Shown: in pieces, positions 47,796 to 58,500 of the stretch
How the letters are laid out: each line of letters opens with the position of its first letter
Position numbering within the stretch: position 1 is the stretch's first letter
DNA from: Methylomarinum sp. Ch1-1
GTDB taxonomy: Bacteria > Pseudomonadota > Gammaproteobacteria > Methylococcales > Methylomonadaceae
Assembly: GCF_030717995.2 (NCBI RefSeq)
Contig: NZ_CP157743.1
Location: 744,001-808,000 of the forward strand
DNA: 64,000 nucleotides
Direction of reading: 5' to 3'
Made by a program: the position numbers and the translations under genes
Notes under the pieces: generated by a model
The model's database searches: none
Seen by the model: the letters and a program-made list of their open reading frames with translations, nothing else
What the model was told of the DNA's origin: nothing

Positions 47796-50297
47796 ATGGC
47801 AGAAAGGGAGCCGAATAACCACCCGCATTTTATTTTTCAAAACAGCGCTCAAGCAGAAAGCTTTACATCCCCAGCAACAGGTGGCGGCGGTAAACAGATA
47901 CCTAGCAGAGACAGGGAGACACATGGCGGTGCCCTACTGGGTAAGCTTCAGCAACTGACGCCCGTGCTGGCCGAAGCGGCGGATCAACAGCGGCAGGCTG
48001 GTGTTGAAGAAGGGATCGGTCTGCAAATTGAGTTTGAAAGCTTCCCGGATGTTGAACTGGCTTTTGAATCCCTTGCCCGTGAACGCTCAGGTATCGAACT
48101 GCGAAATGTCCGCCAAGAAGGTAATAAGACGTTTGCTACGGTTTTTGTGCCAGACGGTAAGCTCGGTGTTTTCGAAAAACTCATCACCGATTACTTAGAT
48201 GACAGCAAGGACAAAAAGAGTGGTCCTGCTCATAGCAAATTGCTGAATGCCATTTCGGAAATTCGTGCGGCCACTTTACAAGCCCTGTGGACTGACTCGC
48301 CCGATTCCATGCCGGTCGCAGACGACGAACACTTATGGTGGGAGGTCTGGTTGCCGACTCGAGGGGATCGCCAAGGGATTGTGAATCAATTCCGGGAAAC
48401 GGCGACTGGCCTGAACTTTCGTATTGTACCAGGTTAGCTCTACTTTCCGGAACGCTCAGTGCTGCTGGTTTATGGGTCAGTCGGCCAGATGAAGCGCTCG
48501 ATGATGACGTTAAACAGTATCGCCGAATTGCGTCGTGCTAAAGAAACGGCAGAGTTCTTTGATGCTTTACCCACGGAAGAGCAGCCTGAATGGATTGATG
48601 AGCTAAATGACCGCTTAACCTTTCCCGATGACGGTGCAGACGCGCCCTATGTGTGCCTGCTTGATACAGGGGTGAACAATGGACACCCGTTATTGCAACA
48701 GGCTATTGCCAATGCCGATAAGCATAGCGTTGAACCTGCATGGGCTGTTGATGATGGCGAAGGGCATGGTACAGAGATGGCGGGCCTTGCCCTGCTTGGT
48801 AATCTCACTGAAGCGCTAACTATTCTGGCTCCGGTAACGATTTCACATCGTTTGGAGTCCGTTAAATTACTGCCAGAAGATGGAGCCAATGGTGGTGATG
48901 CCATTCTGCATGGCTACCTGACCTCCGAGGCCGTCGATCGACCAACCGTTACTGCGCCGCACCGCAAACGGGTTTTCAGTATGGCGATTACCGCCAGAGA
49001 CAATCGTGACCGGGGGCGTCCTTCAGCCTGGTCTGCAACCATCGACCGGCTTGCCTTTGATGCAGATGCACAAGGTGAGGCGCCAAAATTATTTGTGATA
49101 TCTGCCGGTAACATTAAAGACCCTAACGCTTGGATGGAATACCCACACAGCAATGCCTCCGATGGTATTCATGACCCGGCGCAGGCATGGAATGCCTTGA
49201 CTGTGGGTGCCATGACCAACCTGGCAAGAATCACCGAAGCGGATGCAGAGCACTACGCTCCGATTGCAGAAAACGGTGGTTTAAGCCCGTTCAGTACTAC
49301 ATCACAAACGTGGCAATCCCTCTGGCCATTAAAACCGGATGTGGTATTCGAAGGTGGTAATGTGGCACAAGACGGTTTAGGTGCCGCCTGGATGCCAAGC
49401 TTAAGTCTGCTGACGACCAATGCAAATCCAGCAGAACGCCTGCTGACCACGAGCAATGCCACCAGTGCCGCTTCAGCCCTTTGTGCACGAATGGCGGCCC
49501 AGTTAATGGCCAGATACCCGAACCTGTGGCCAGAAAGTATACGCGGATTGATAGTGCATTCAGCGCAGTGGACCGATGCCATGAAGCGTATGTTTCTGCC
49601 CGCAAGAGGGGGGCCAACCAAGGCACAAACAGCTGAAATGGTAAGGCATTGCGGGTTTGGTGAGCCAAGCCTCGATAGAGCCATGTGGAGCGCGGACAAC
49701 TCGTTAACCATGATTTGTGAGGAATTTTTAAATCCGTTCAAACGCGAAAAAGGCAAAGAACCACAGCTAAGGGATATGAATCTGCACCGCTTGCCATGGC
49801 CATTGCAGGAGCTTGAAGCGCTTGGTGAAACGCAGGTAGAAATGCGGGTAACCCTGTCTTATTTCATCGAACCCAACCCTTCTGCCCGTGGCGTTACTTC
49901 GCGCTATCGGTATGAGTCCCATGGCCTTCGTTTTGATGTAAAACGCCCGCTGGAAAGCGAAGCTGACTTCCGTGCCCGTATCAATGCTGCAGCTAGAGAC
50001 GATGAAGAGCGTGTAAGTAGAAGCGACAATGATCCCAACTGGATGATTGGCAAAAAGAACCGGCATAAAGGCTCGCTGCACTCAGATATTTGGAAAGGCA
50101 GTGCAGCAGAGCTAGCAAGCCGCGGTGCCATTGCGGTTTACCCCTCGCTTGGTTGGTGGAAAACCAGGCCAGCGCTTGAACGGTACGATCAGCGCATCAG
50201 GTACTCGCTGGTCGTATCTATTAATGCACCAGATATTGACGTGGATTTATACACACCGATTGCGAACCAGATTGGCGTGCCGATTGTTATCGAATAA
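47796..50297 (+). pseudogene. S8 subtilisin-like protease, interrupted by an in-frame TAG
   Basis: The gene would encode 833 residues, but codon 214 is TAG (48435-48437). The two halves are in the same frame with no base lost: FRIVPG-TAG-LYFPERSVLLVYG. The N-terminal 213 residues are a helper or pro-region (WWEVWLPTRGDRQ). The rest holds the protease: Asp290 (VCLLDTGVNNGHP), His324 (GEGHGTEMAGLAL), oxyanion Asn439 (ISAGN) and Ser557 (SNATSAASA). About 250 more residues follow. The downstream half could restart at GTG 48459, but there is no good ribosome-binding site. Outcomes: nonsense mutant, read-through, or two-part protein. The triad looks intact, which argues for recent damage or function. 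Confidence 0.8.
48435..48437 (+). other. in-frame amber codon in the subtilase gene
   Basis: GGT-TAG-CTC sits between a conserved-looking EVWL...RIVPG region and LYFPERS. Coding quality is equal on both sides and the frame is unchanged. Confidence 0.85.
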
Positions 50298-50341
50298 TTG
50301 ATTTAAGTGGCTCTGATACCACTAATAAGAGAGCAAGAAAT

Positions 50342-51838
50342 ATGAATACATCAACCATTATCTCCAGAGTCTGGAGCTTCTGCACCACCCTACGCGACGA
50401 CGGTGTGGGCTATGGCGACTATCTTGAACAGCTAACCTATCTGATCTTCCTGAAGATGGCCGATGAATACTCCAAACCACCATACTCTCGTGATGTGGGT
50501 ATTCCTGCAAAGTACAACTGGCAGGCGCTGACTAGTAAGAAAGGTGCGGAGCTTGAGGTGCTTTATGTGGAGTTGCTGCGCGAGCTGGGTAAGCAGAAAG
50601 GCATGTTGGGCCAGATTTTCACCAAAGCGCAAAACAAGATTCAAGACCCCGCCAAGTTGTACCGCCTGATCGATATGATCGATAGCACCCAGTGGATCAT
50701 GATGGGTGCAGATGTTAAGGGTGACATCTATGAAGGTTTACTGGAGAAGAACGCGGAAGATACCAAGTCTGGAGCGGGCCAGTATTTCACGCCGAGGGCA
50801 TTAATTCGCGCCATGGTCGAGTGCGTTCGGCCAGAACCCGGAAAAACCATCGCCGACCCATCATGCGGTACGGGTGGATTTTTCCTGGCGGCCTATGACT
50901 TTCTGACAAACAACGAAAACTATTCGCTCGATAAAGAACAAAAGCAGTTTCTCAAACACAGCACTTTCTATGGTAACGAAATCGTCGCCAATACCCGCCG
51001 CCTGTGTTTGATGAATATGTTTTTACACAACATCGGCGAAATTGATGGCGATAGCCTAGTTTCCCCTAATGATGCGCTGATCGCGGCCAGCCCCGTTAGC
51101 GTAGACTATGTGCTCGCCAATCCACCGTTTGGCAAGAAAAGCTCTATGAGCTTTACCAACGAAGAAGGTGAACAGGAGACTGACGAGCTCACTTATAACC
51201 GACAAGACTTTTGGGCCACTACCTCCAACAAGCAGCTCAACTTCGTTCAGCATATTCGCAGCATGTTGAAAACCACCGGCAAAGCCGCCGTCGTTGTACC
51301 GGATAACGTGCTGTTTGAGGGCGGCGCGGGTGAAACGATCCGCAAGAAGCTGTTGGAAAACACAACCCTGCATACCATTCTGCGTTTACCCACTGGCATT
51401 TTTTACGCGCAAGGGGTTAAGGCGAATGTGTTGTTTTTCGATAACCAGCCAGCCAGTCCAAAGGCGTGGACGAAAGCCGTGTGGTTTTACGATTACCGAA
51501 CTAATATCCATCACACCCTGAAGAAAAAGCCAATGCGCTTTGAAGATTTAGCGGACTTTATCGAGTGCTACAACCCGAAAAGCCCGTCCAAGCGCAAAGA
51601 AACCTGGCATCCCGAGAAGAACCTAGAAGGCCGCTGGCGGAAATACAGTATTGAGGAATTACTAGCGCGCGACAAAACCAGCCTGGACATCTTCTGGCTA
51701 AAAGACAAAAGCCTGACCGACCTGGAGAACTTGCCTGAACCAGACGATCTCGCAGAAGAGATTATTGAAAACCTGGAGGCTGGATTAAACAGCTTCCGGG
51801 AAGTGCTAAGCGGCTTGTCTACAAAAGAACCCACATAA
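50342..51838 (+). CDS. hsdM: type I restriction-modification methyltransferase subunit
   Basis: A 498-residue N6-adenine methylase. It has the N-terminal HsdM helical domain (LTYLIFLKMADEY), the SAM-binding motif I DPSCGTGGF (172-180) preceded by GQYFTPR (146-152), and catalytic motif IV NPPF (260-263). A C-terminal helix (LPEPDDLAEEIIENLEAGL) should pack on HsdS. It completes the RM system begun by hsdR and hsdS, yet lies 6.8 kb after hsdS with four other genes between. It starts 44 bp after the subtilase gene, so it probably depends on the same transcript. Confidence 0.95.
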   Translation: MNTSTIISRVWSFCTTLRDDGVGYGDYLEQLTYLIFLKMADEYSKPPYSRDVGIPAKYNWQALTSKKGAELEVLYVELLRELGKQKGMLGQIFTKAQNKIQDPAKLYRLIDMIDSTQWIMMGADVKGDIYEGLLEKNAEDTKSGAGQYFTPRALIRAMVECVRPEPGKTIADPSCGTGGFFLAAYDFLTNNENYSLDKEQKQFLKHSTFYGNEIVANTRRLCLMNMFLHNIGEIDGDSLVSPNDALIAASPVSVDYVLANPPFGKKSSMSFTNEEGEQETDELTYNRQDFWATTSNKQLNFVQHIRSMLKTTGKAAVVVPDNVLFEGGAGETIRKKLLENTTLHTILRLPTGIFYAQGVKANVLFFDNQPASPKAWTKAVWFYDYRTNIHHTLKKKPMRFEDLADFIECYNPKSPSKRKETWHPEKNLEGRWRKYSIEELLARDKTSLDIFWLKDKSLTDLENLPEPDDLAEEIIENLEAGLNSFREVLSGLSTKEPT

Positions 51839-52027
51839 CTGTCCTTATCCGGCAATGGTTGGGCACCGCTAGTTCCCAACCCGCAAAGCCCCATAAGCCG
51901 TCTGAATAGCATTTTTCAGCACCTACTTGGGCAGCCCGGTTTCTTCTTGCAGAACTCAGTACGAAATCAAAAGGGTCGGCGAAATCAAAAGGGGGGTCGG
52001 TATCGATTGAAGTGTCATGGTAGCCAC
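51839..52027. other. gap after hsdM
   Basis: It includes two short AAATCAAAAGGG / GGTCGG repeats (51963-52000) of the kind often seen beside RAYT or REP sequences. No gene seen. Confidence 0.4.
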
Positions 52028-52077
52028 ATAGGTCTGGTTAGGCGAAGCCGCATGTGCCCTGTGGCTATAAGCCGACA
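52028..52077. repeat. REP-like repeat, GTAGGTCGG family
   Basis: ATAGGTCTGGTTAGGCGAAG, a GCCCTGTGGCTATAAG arm, then CCGACA. It lies at the 3' end of pgi and marks the right border of the first accessory region. Confidence 0.7.
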
Positions 52078-52079
52078 CA

Positions 52080-53714
52080 TCAACGAATTTCTTTCAAATA
52101 ATTGATCAGGCCGTTAGTCGAGCTGTCGTAGCTATGCACCGGTTGGTCGTTCTGCAATTCCGGAAAAATGGCGCCGGAGAGTTTTTTGCCCAGTTCGACC
52201 CCCATCTGGTCGAATGAGTTGATGTTCCAGATAGCGCCTTGCACGAAGACTTTGTGCTCGTACAATGCGATTAACGAGCCCAGCGTTTTCGGCGACAAGA
52301 CTTTGAATAAAAACGAGTTGGTCGGAATATTGCCGGGGAAGACCTTGGCGTTGATCAGCGCTTCGTCGTATTCGCTGCCGGCCTGTTCCAGTTCTTTGCG
52401 CACCTGGTCGGCGGTTTTGCCCTGCATCAGGGCCTGGGTTTGGCCCAAAAAGTTGGAGACCAGGATATTGCGGTGATCCGGCAGGAAATGGCAGCTGGTG
52501 CCGGGGATCAGAAAATCGCACGGAACTAGTTTGGTGCCTTGATGGATTAATTGATAGTAGGCGTGCTGGCCGTTCGTGCCGGCTTGTCCCCAGACGATAG
52601 GTCCGGTTTGATAATCGACCGGATTGCCGTCGATATCGATGTTTTTGCCGTTGCTTTCCATGTCCATTTGTTGCATGAAGGCCGGAAAGTACCGCAGATA
52701 ATAGCCATAAGGCAGAATGGCATGGGTTTCCGCATTGAAAAAGTTGTTATACCAGATACCCAGCAGTGCCATGATGACGGGGATGTTTTGCTCGAAAGGC
52801 GCGTTTTTGAAGTATTCGTCCGCTTCGTGGGCGCCGTTCAACAGTTGCTCGAAATTATCCATGCCGATATTGAGCGGAATGGATAAACCGATTGCCGACC
52901 AAAGCGAATAACGACCGCCGACCCAGTCCCAGAACTCGAAAATATTGTCGGGATCGATGCCGAATTCGACGACCTTGTCGCGGTTGGTGGAGACGGCGAC
53001 AAAATGTTTATCGACCGCGCCCGGCGCTTTGAGGCTATCCACTAACCATGCGCGCGCCGAAAACGCATTGGTCATGGTTTCCAGAGTCGTGAACGTTTTC
53101 GATGCGATCAAAAACAGCGTCGTTTCCGGGTTCAATTTGTTTAAGGTATTGATCAGCTCGGCCTGGGCGACGTTGGATACAAAGTGAGATTGGATAGTGC
53201 CCTTGGCGTAAGGCTGCAAGGCCCTGACCACCATTTTGGGGCCCAGGTCCGAACCGCCGATGCCGATGTTGACGACGTCGGTGATGACTTTACCGGTGTA
53301 ACCTCGCCACTCTCCCGAATGCACCGCATCAGAAAAAACACGCATTTTGTTCAGGACACTATGGATATCGGCATGAATATCCCGGCCATCCAACATAAAG
53401 GGCTGTCGGCCTGGGTTTCTCAAGGCGGTATGTAAAACGGAGCGATTTTCGGTGCGGTTGATTTTTTCCCCGCTGAATAGGGCGGCGATTTTGTCCGCCA
53501 GGTCGCTTTCTTCAGCCAGTTTGAGTAACAAGGGCAGGGTTTTTTCGGTGATTCTGTTCTTGGAAAAATCGAACAGGATATCTTGGAATTTCAGGGAGAG
53601 TTTATCGAAACGCTTCGAGTCTTGCGCAAACATATCCCGCATGTGTAGTTCGGCAATTTCCCGATGATGTTCCCGGAGTTCTTGCCAAGTTGCTGAATCG
53701 GTGAGGGACGACAA
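52080..53714 (-). CDS. pgi: glucose-6-phosphate isomerase
   Basis: A 544-residue glycolytic enzyme interconverting glucose-6-P and fructose-6-P. Signature regions are [30 protein letters not shown], the active-site [12 protein letters not shown], and the C-terminal [20 protein letters not shown] with VELGK. Start is TTG 53714 with GGAG 7 bases upstream. It is a single housekeeping gene between two accessory regions. Confidence 0.97.
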   Translation of the reverse strand: MSSLTDSATWQELREHHREIAELHMRDMFAQDSKRFDKLSLKFQDILFDFSKNRITEKTLPLLLKLAEESDLADKIAALFSGEKINRTENRSVLHTALRNPGRQPFMLDGRDIHADIHSVLNKMRVFSDAVHSGEWRGYTGKVITDVVNIGIGGSDLGPKMVVRALQPYAKGTIQSHFVSNVAQAELINTLNKLNPETTLFLIASKTFTTLETMTNAFSARAWLVDSLKAPGAVDKHFVAVSTNRDKVVEFGIDPDNIFEFWDWVGGRYSLWSAIGLSIPLNIGMDNFEQLLNGAHEADEYFKNAPFEQNIPVIMALLGIWYNNFFNAETHAILPYGYYLRYFPAFMQQMDMESNGKNIDIDGNPVDYQTGPIVWGQAGTNGQHAYYQLIHQGTKLVPCDFLIPGTSCHFLPDHRNILVSNFLGQTQALMQGKTADQVRKELEQAGSEYDEALINAKVFPGNIPTNSFLFKVLSPKTLGSLIALYEHKVFVQGAIWNINSFDQMGVELGKKLSGAIFPELQNDQPVHSYDSSTNGLINYLKEIR

Positions 53715-54171
53715 TGGAAGGCTCCGTATTTTCTCTGTAAGATGGAAAGCCTAATGAAAAAAAGTTTGAAAAACAAGCTTAAAAGGTAACTACTCACCCC
53801 CATTCGTGGATAAGCGGAGCACATCCACCGGGTCGGCATTTTTGGTGGATGCATCCTCTGAGCAGGCCGGAGTTTGTAACTCCGGCCTGAATCTTTCAAT
53901 CCTATGCCAATAAAATCAAAACGTTCGGGGCGGGTTGAATAACCCGCCCCGCGCAGGGATGCGCCCTTCAGGATTATCCACCCTACATGCCCTTCCGCGT
54001 TCGATAAGTGGGGCGAGCAGTAACCTTAAAAGAATAATGGTATTGAGTTTGGACAAATAATCTAGATTTGAAGCATCAAAGGGGTTGATTGATATCGTGA
54101 TTTTTCAATGATTGTAATGACGTATCAAATTTGTATCTTCTGACTGTAATCTTCAGAAGTTATCCAGTTTT
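53715..54171. other. gap between pgi and jetD
   Basis: It holds the third GC-rich palindrome (53920-53953) and, near 53790-53890, a self-complementary stretch (CCACCGGGTCGGCATTTTTG, GTTTGTAACTCCGGCC with CTCCGGCCTGAA). The original jetD 3' end, displaced by a MITE, lies at about 54131-54171. No gene. Confidence 0.5.
53920..53953. repeat. GC-rich palindrome family, third copy
   Basis: ACGTTCGGGGCGGGTTGAAT then AACCCGCCCCGCG. One base differs from the core at 2987-3010. It lies more than 50 kb from the first two copies. Confidence 0.85.
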
Positions 54172-54328
54172 GTAATTATTCAGCGTATTTTTATCAGAGG
54201 GAGTAGATTATTGATTTATCGGGCTGTCTGCAACAGGACGTTGCAGCCAGAGCTTACATGGATGTATTCACGCGTCCCGAGAAATCAATGGTCTACTCCC
54301 CAACCCCTGAAAGATACTGAATAGTTAT
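54172..54328. mobile_element. 157-bp MITE inserted at the 3' end of jetD
   Basis: Ends GTAATTATTCAG and CTGAATAGTTAT; arms pair over about 55 bp (GGGAGTAGATTATTGATTTA against GGGAGTAGACCATTGATTTC on the other strand). The flanks are an exact 8-bp duplication, CCAGTTTT (54164-54171 and 54329-54336). No coding capacity. Same family as 37083-37268, the solo end at 11144 and the minimal element at 7297. Confidence 0.87.
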
Positions 54329-55501
54329 CCAGTTTTTTAGTTTGGCTTTGATATAGTCTGGCGACAACCTTTCTTGTTCCAGTCTGGAGTCGTTTTTCTC
54401 CGAGTTTCTCAAATCTAAAAAAATCTGGGTTTCCGAAGCGGTAAGAAATTCAGGTATGGCATCGACGGATTTTCGTTCGCCAACCATGCGATCTTCATGG
54501 CGGTCGAGCGTTTCCTGGTCCATCATCAGCGCTGTTACCGTCGGTAATTTGGAACGCACGTCGCTCAAGATGGAAAGTCCCCAGGTATCGAGATCGCCCC
54601 AATAGGCGACGCGTTTGGATTTCAACCATGGCGCCTCCATCCAGGCGACGTTTTTTCCGCCACCGAATACGGCAATCGTATTTGGAAGCAAAGGTAGCCC
54701 CAGTCCTGATGCCATATTTTCGACGACGAGAATGTTATCGGCTGGAAGACGTTGTTCTTTCAAAACATCGCCAGGCAATTGCAGTATGGGTAAACCGCCC
54801 AGTTTTGCCCGAACCTTTTCACATAGGGGGCGTATCGTTAACCAGCCTTTCGGATTGGCATGGCAGCCTAGCCATCCGTGTAAGCCGCCGGCATTCACGG
54901 CGGCATTGTCATGCACCGTATCGAGAATGTCGGCAATCAGGGACTGGTAATTTTCTAAAAATTTGGTGTCGACGCCAACTAGGGGTAATGCTCTGAGGTA
55001 TTTGCCCTCCCCCATCCCCGGCGTTAACTGTTCGACCAAGGTAGGCATTAACCGGGCGTCGGACGGACGCATCGACTCTATCGTCTGCAAGTGTTTGACT
55101 AATGCCCGATACGTGCCGGGATAAGCTTCCAACAAAGGCGACATATTGCGCTGCCAGATTTGGCTCCGCTTGACAGCCTCAGCGCCGATAAACTCGATCA
55201 GTTCCTGGATATTTTTTAAAATGAAAAATTTCGGCAAGCTCTGCTCGGAAAGCGTTCGATAGTTGCGGGTATCCCATTCAACAAATTGTTGCGAGGGAAA
55301 GGAGCGCCATTGGCGAATGAAGGTTTGAAAGTGTTCCATGTCCTCGACGGCGGATTGACCTGTCGGCGGTTTTAGCCCAATTCGAATCGGAAACGGTTTT
55401 TTATTTAATAGGCGCGCTTTTAAGTTAGAAGTATTGCGCCATTCCCGCTTTAAAACCCGTGCTCTGATGTCGGCAGGCAATAAGCCCCATGACCTAGCCA
55501 T
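54293..55501 (-). CDS. jetD: Wadjet protein JetD (toprim nuclease subunit), MITE-altered C-terminus
   Basis: A 402-residue DUF3322/DUF2220 protein, the nuclease of the Wadjet anti-plasmid system. The toprim-like centre has E261 (VVENMASG) and D303/D305 (WGDLDTWG), all present. The N-terminal DUF3322 region (MARSWGLLPADIRARVLKRE) binds DNA or partners. The last nine residues, IQYLSGVGE, are encoded by the inserted MITE. Removing the MITE and one target copy restores a tail SEDYSQKIQI with a TGA. The conserved RLEQERL region lies before the insertion, so function may survive. It overlaps jetC by 8 bp. Confidence 0.9.
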   Translation of the reverse strand: MARSWGLLPADIRARVLKREWRNTSNLKARLLNKKPFPIRIGLKPPTGQSAVEDMEHFQTFIRQWRSFPSQQFVEWDTRNYRTLSEQSLPKFFILKNIQELIEFIGAEAVKRSQIWQRNMSPLLEAYPGTYRALVKHLQTIESMRPSDARLMPTLVEQLTPGMGEGKYLRALPLVGVDTKFLENYQSLIADILDTVHDNAAVNAGGLHGWLGCHANPKGWLTIRPLCEKVRAKLGGLPILQLPGDVLKEQRLPADNILVVENMASGLGLPLLPNTIAVFGGGKNVAWMEAPWLKSKRVAYWGDLDTWGLSILSDVRSKLPTVTALMMDQETLDRHEDRMVGERKSVDAIPEFLTASETQIFLDLRNSEKNDSRLEQERLSPDYIKAKLKNWITIQYLSGVGE

Positions 55502-58500
55502 GCGCTATTTCCACGCCCAGTTCCACTGCTTCCGTCATGAGCTTCTGTTCTCTCTGTTGCTCGAGCCGTTTATCGACTTCTTCCCAGGTGACTTCACAGA
55601 GGCTGCTTTCGTGATTTTCCGGGTCACGTTCGGCAATCAGCAGGGAGTGCGCGGATTCGCGGGCTAAATTGAGATTTTTGTAAGGGGTGATCAGATTGAC
55701 ATGGATATGAAGTTCTTTGAATACCCGCAGCACTCGACGGCTGACCGCCTCGGCGGTGTTGGAAAACGCTTCATCCAGAAATACCGTGCAGTAAACGGGT
55801 TTGTCATAACCGTCCGGCGTCAACACATAGGCCAGGCTGGCGGCGACGATCGTACCGGCGAACGATTCTTTTTCGCCGCCGGATTTGCCGCTGGAAGAGG
55901 CCAATACATCTCTAACTTCCTGTGTTTCGGCATCCAGTTCTTCCGCATAAAAGGACATTTGATAGCGCGGGTCGAGCAGCCTTAAACTTTCCATCGTGTT
56001 CGCTGTGCCCGGGTTGCTGGCTTTTTCCAGAATATCGACCACCGCTTTTAATTGCTCGAAACGGGTTTCGTGATCGTCGCTGGCGGCTTGGCCCAAAACG
56101 CTGCGCACCTGGCGGTTGAAATCCTGGACATGCGGATAGTGTTCCAGTTTGTTCCCCAGTTTCAAATGCGTGCCCTGTCGAAACTCGGTGCGGGATAAAA
56201 CCCGGTTGATCGTCTCGATGCGTTCGACGATGTCATCGCGTTCGGAATCGAGGCGGTTATGAATGCGGGCCAACGATTGCGTTGCGTGTTTATTGAGTCT
56301 TCCAATAAATTGTTCGACCAAGTTGGGCAAACCTTCTTCCTCTAGCTGTTTTAAGTAGTCCAGGTATTCGTCCAGGCTGGCGATATCGCAGCCCCAATCT
56401 TCCGCCACGACCCGCCATTTTTCATGGGCGCGGAACGAGGACATGATGCCGATGGCCTTATTGACGGCTTCGCTCTTTTTGTTCCGCCATTTATCTTGCA
56501 GCTTTTCGATGTTTTTGTCATGACGGTTTTGCAACTGCACGATCTGTTCCAGGTCGTTTTCCCGTATAGGCCCGATGCGTTTCTTGAGCATTGCCCGGAT
56601 ATCTTCGGCTATGCCGGAAGCGGCGGCCGCGCTCGCTTGGGTCTGTTTCATTTTGGCATCCTCCAGCTGAGTGGAGAGTTCGCCTTTTTGGCCAATCGCC
56701 TCCTCTTTTTGGTTTCTGATGTCCATTAACTCTTGTTTGGCTTCTTCCAGCCGCCGTGTCGCCGTTTCCAAAGCGTTGCCGGCGTGCTCGAGTTCCGCTA
56801 TATCCGTCTTCAACCGATTGACTGTTTCATGCCATTTGGGCGCATCGATCTCCGGCCAGGAATAGTCGAGAATACGCTTCCAAGTGGCTTCCCGTTCGCC
56901 GACCAGATTCAGTTCGGCCCTGGCGTTTTCCAGGGATTTGTAGAGTTCGGCTACGCGTTGAACGGCTTGCTTCAAGTCGTTTTGCAACAAGGCCAGTCGC
57001 GATTTGTTTGAAAAGCCCAGTTGCCAACGCCGGCGGTCGTCGATTTTGTGCTGGTCTTTTTTCTCGAACCGGCCTTTATCGAACTGAATCAGGCCTTGTT
57101 CGGTCAGCGAAAAAGGCGTGCTGTCCAGTTCTTCGGTCGAAGATACGCATTGCAAATCGAAACGCGAGAGGTGTTTTTTGAGCCATTCGCGATAAGGATG
57201 CTCACGCCAAATCAATTTGCGCAAAAAGCCGTCGCTTTTAAAGTCGGTCCTGTCGTGAGAATTTGCTTCTTTGACCACCTGAACGCGGACATGCAATCCG
57301 GTATGCCGGGTATTCAACCAACGGGTCACCATCGAGTAACGGTCGGCCGGCACCGCCAAGGTCGTTCGCAATCCCCCCAACGCGCGTTCGATCGCGCCTT
57401 GCCAGTGGCGATGATCTTCTTTGACATCGATCAATTCGCCGATAAACATGCATTGCTCCTTGCCAAACCCCAACGATTGCACCAATTCGTCGCGCAATTG
57501 CTGATATTTCAGATCGATGTTGGAATCGGGCCTTGTGCTGATTTCTGCGATTTCTTTGTCGAGGGCGGCTTTTTGTTCCTTCTGATTAGTCCATTCGGCA
57601 GTCAAATTGCCGAAACGGTCCTGGGCCGCTTGTTTCTCCGCACCGATGTTTTCGAGTGTATTGGCGGCGAGTTGCTGGTTAGCCAAAAACTGTTTTTCTT
57701 CCAGGCGATCGTCGAGATCGAGTTTGCGAATATCTTGTTGATAGCCGGCTGCACGGACCGTAATTTGATTGAGCCGTTGCCGCGCGTCGCCAAGTTCTTT
57801 TTTCAGAACTTCGATTCGTTCCCCGCCGGCGTCGAGATAATCGGCGTAGCGCTGATCCTTTTGGGTTTCGGCCTCTTGTTCCTGCTCGGTGAGTTGTTTG
57901 AGTCGTAATACTAAATCGTCGAAAGCGGATTGCAGTTTGGCGATTTTCTCGGTCCAAAGCGCATAACAAATCTCGCCGAAATAAACCGGCAAGCCGCTTC
58001 TTTCCCGCGCGAGAGAGTCCAGTTCGGTTTCCGCCTGTTCCAACGCCTGATGCAGATCGGGCAATCCGGACAAACGATCTCTTTGCGCCCTGGCGTCGAT
58101 CAGGCTGTCGTGTATGGCAACCAAGTCGGCAAACTCGTCGACGACTTTCCGCGCATCATCTTTAACGGTGCTGGGCTCCAAGACCAGTTCCCGGATCAGC
58201 GAGGTCAGATCATCGATTTTTTTCAGTCCCAACGCCCTCGACAGCAGTGCAGGCGCATTCTTGTTATCCATGTGCAGCAGCTTCCGATACAACTCCTGAT
58301 AGTTGGGAAAACTGTCGTCGCAGCAGGTAATGGCCGGATCGTTTCTCAGCCACTGCTTTAACGAGCGGGCATTGCCTTCGCCGAAGGCATCGAGCATTTC
58401 CTTGAGGGACAGATTTCTTTTCGCGACACAATAAATCCGTTTCACATCCGACAGCGCATTACTTGCCTGAGTCGTCCAAAACAGAGCCGCCAAGGTCATG

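Noticed and set aside
46566-48437. Pyrrolysine or other recoding of TAG
   Set aside because: No pylT/pylS or selenocysteine-like element is visible, and other genes here end normally at TAG; a nonsense mutation is simpler for the subtilase.
34648-52026. Classical integrative element with integrase and att sites at glmS
   Set aside because: No integrase, no Tn7-type tns genes and no flanking direct repeats were found; the region looks like accumulated accessory genes.
57021-57908. 295-codon open frame opposite jetC
   Set aside because: Phe/Leu-rich antisense of coiled-coil codons, without a domain or ribosome-binding site.
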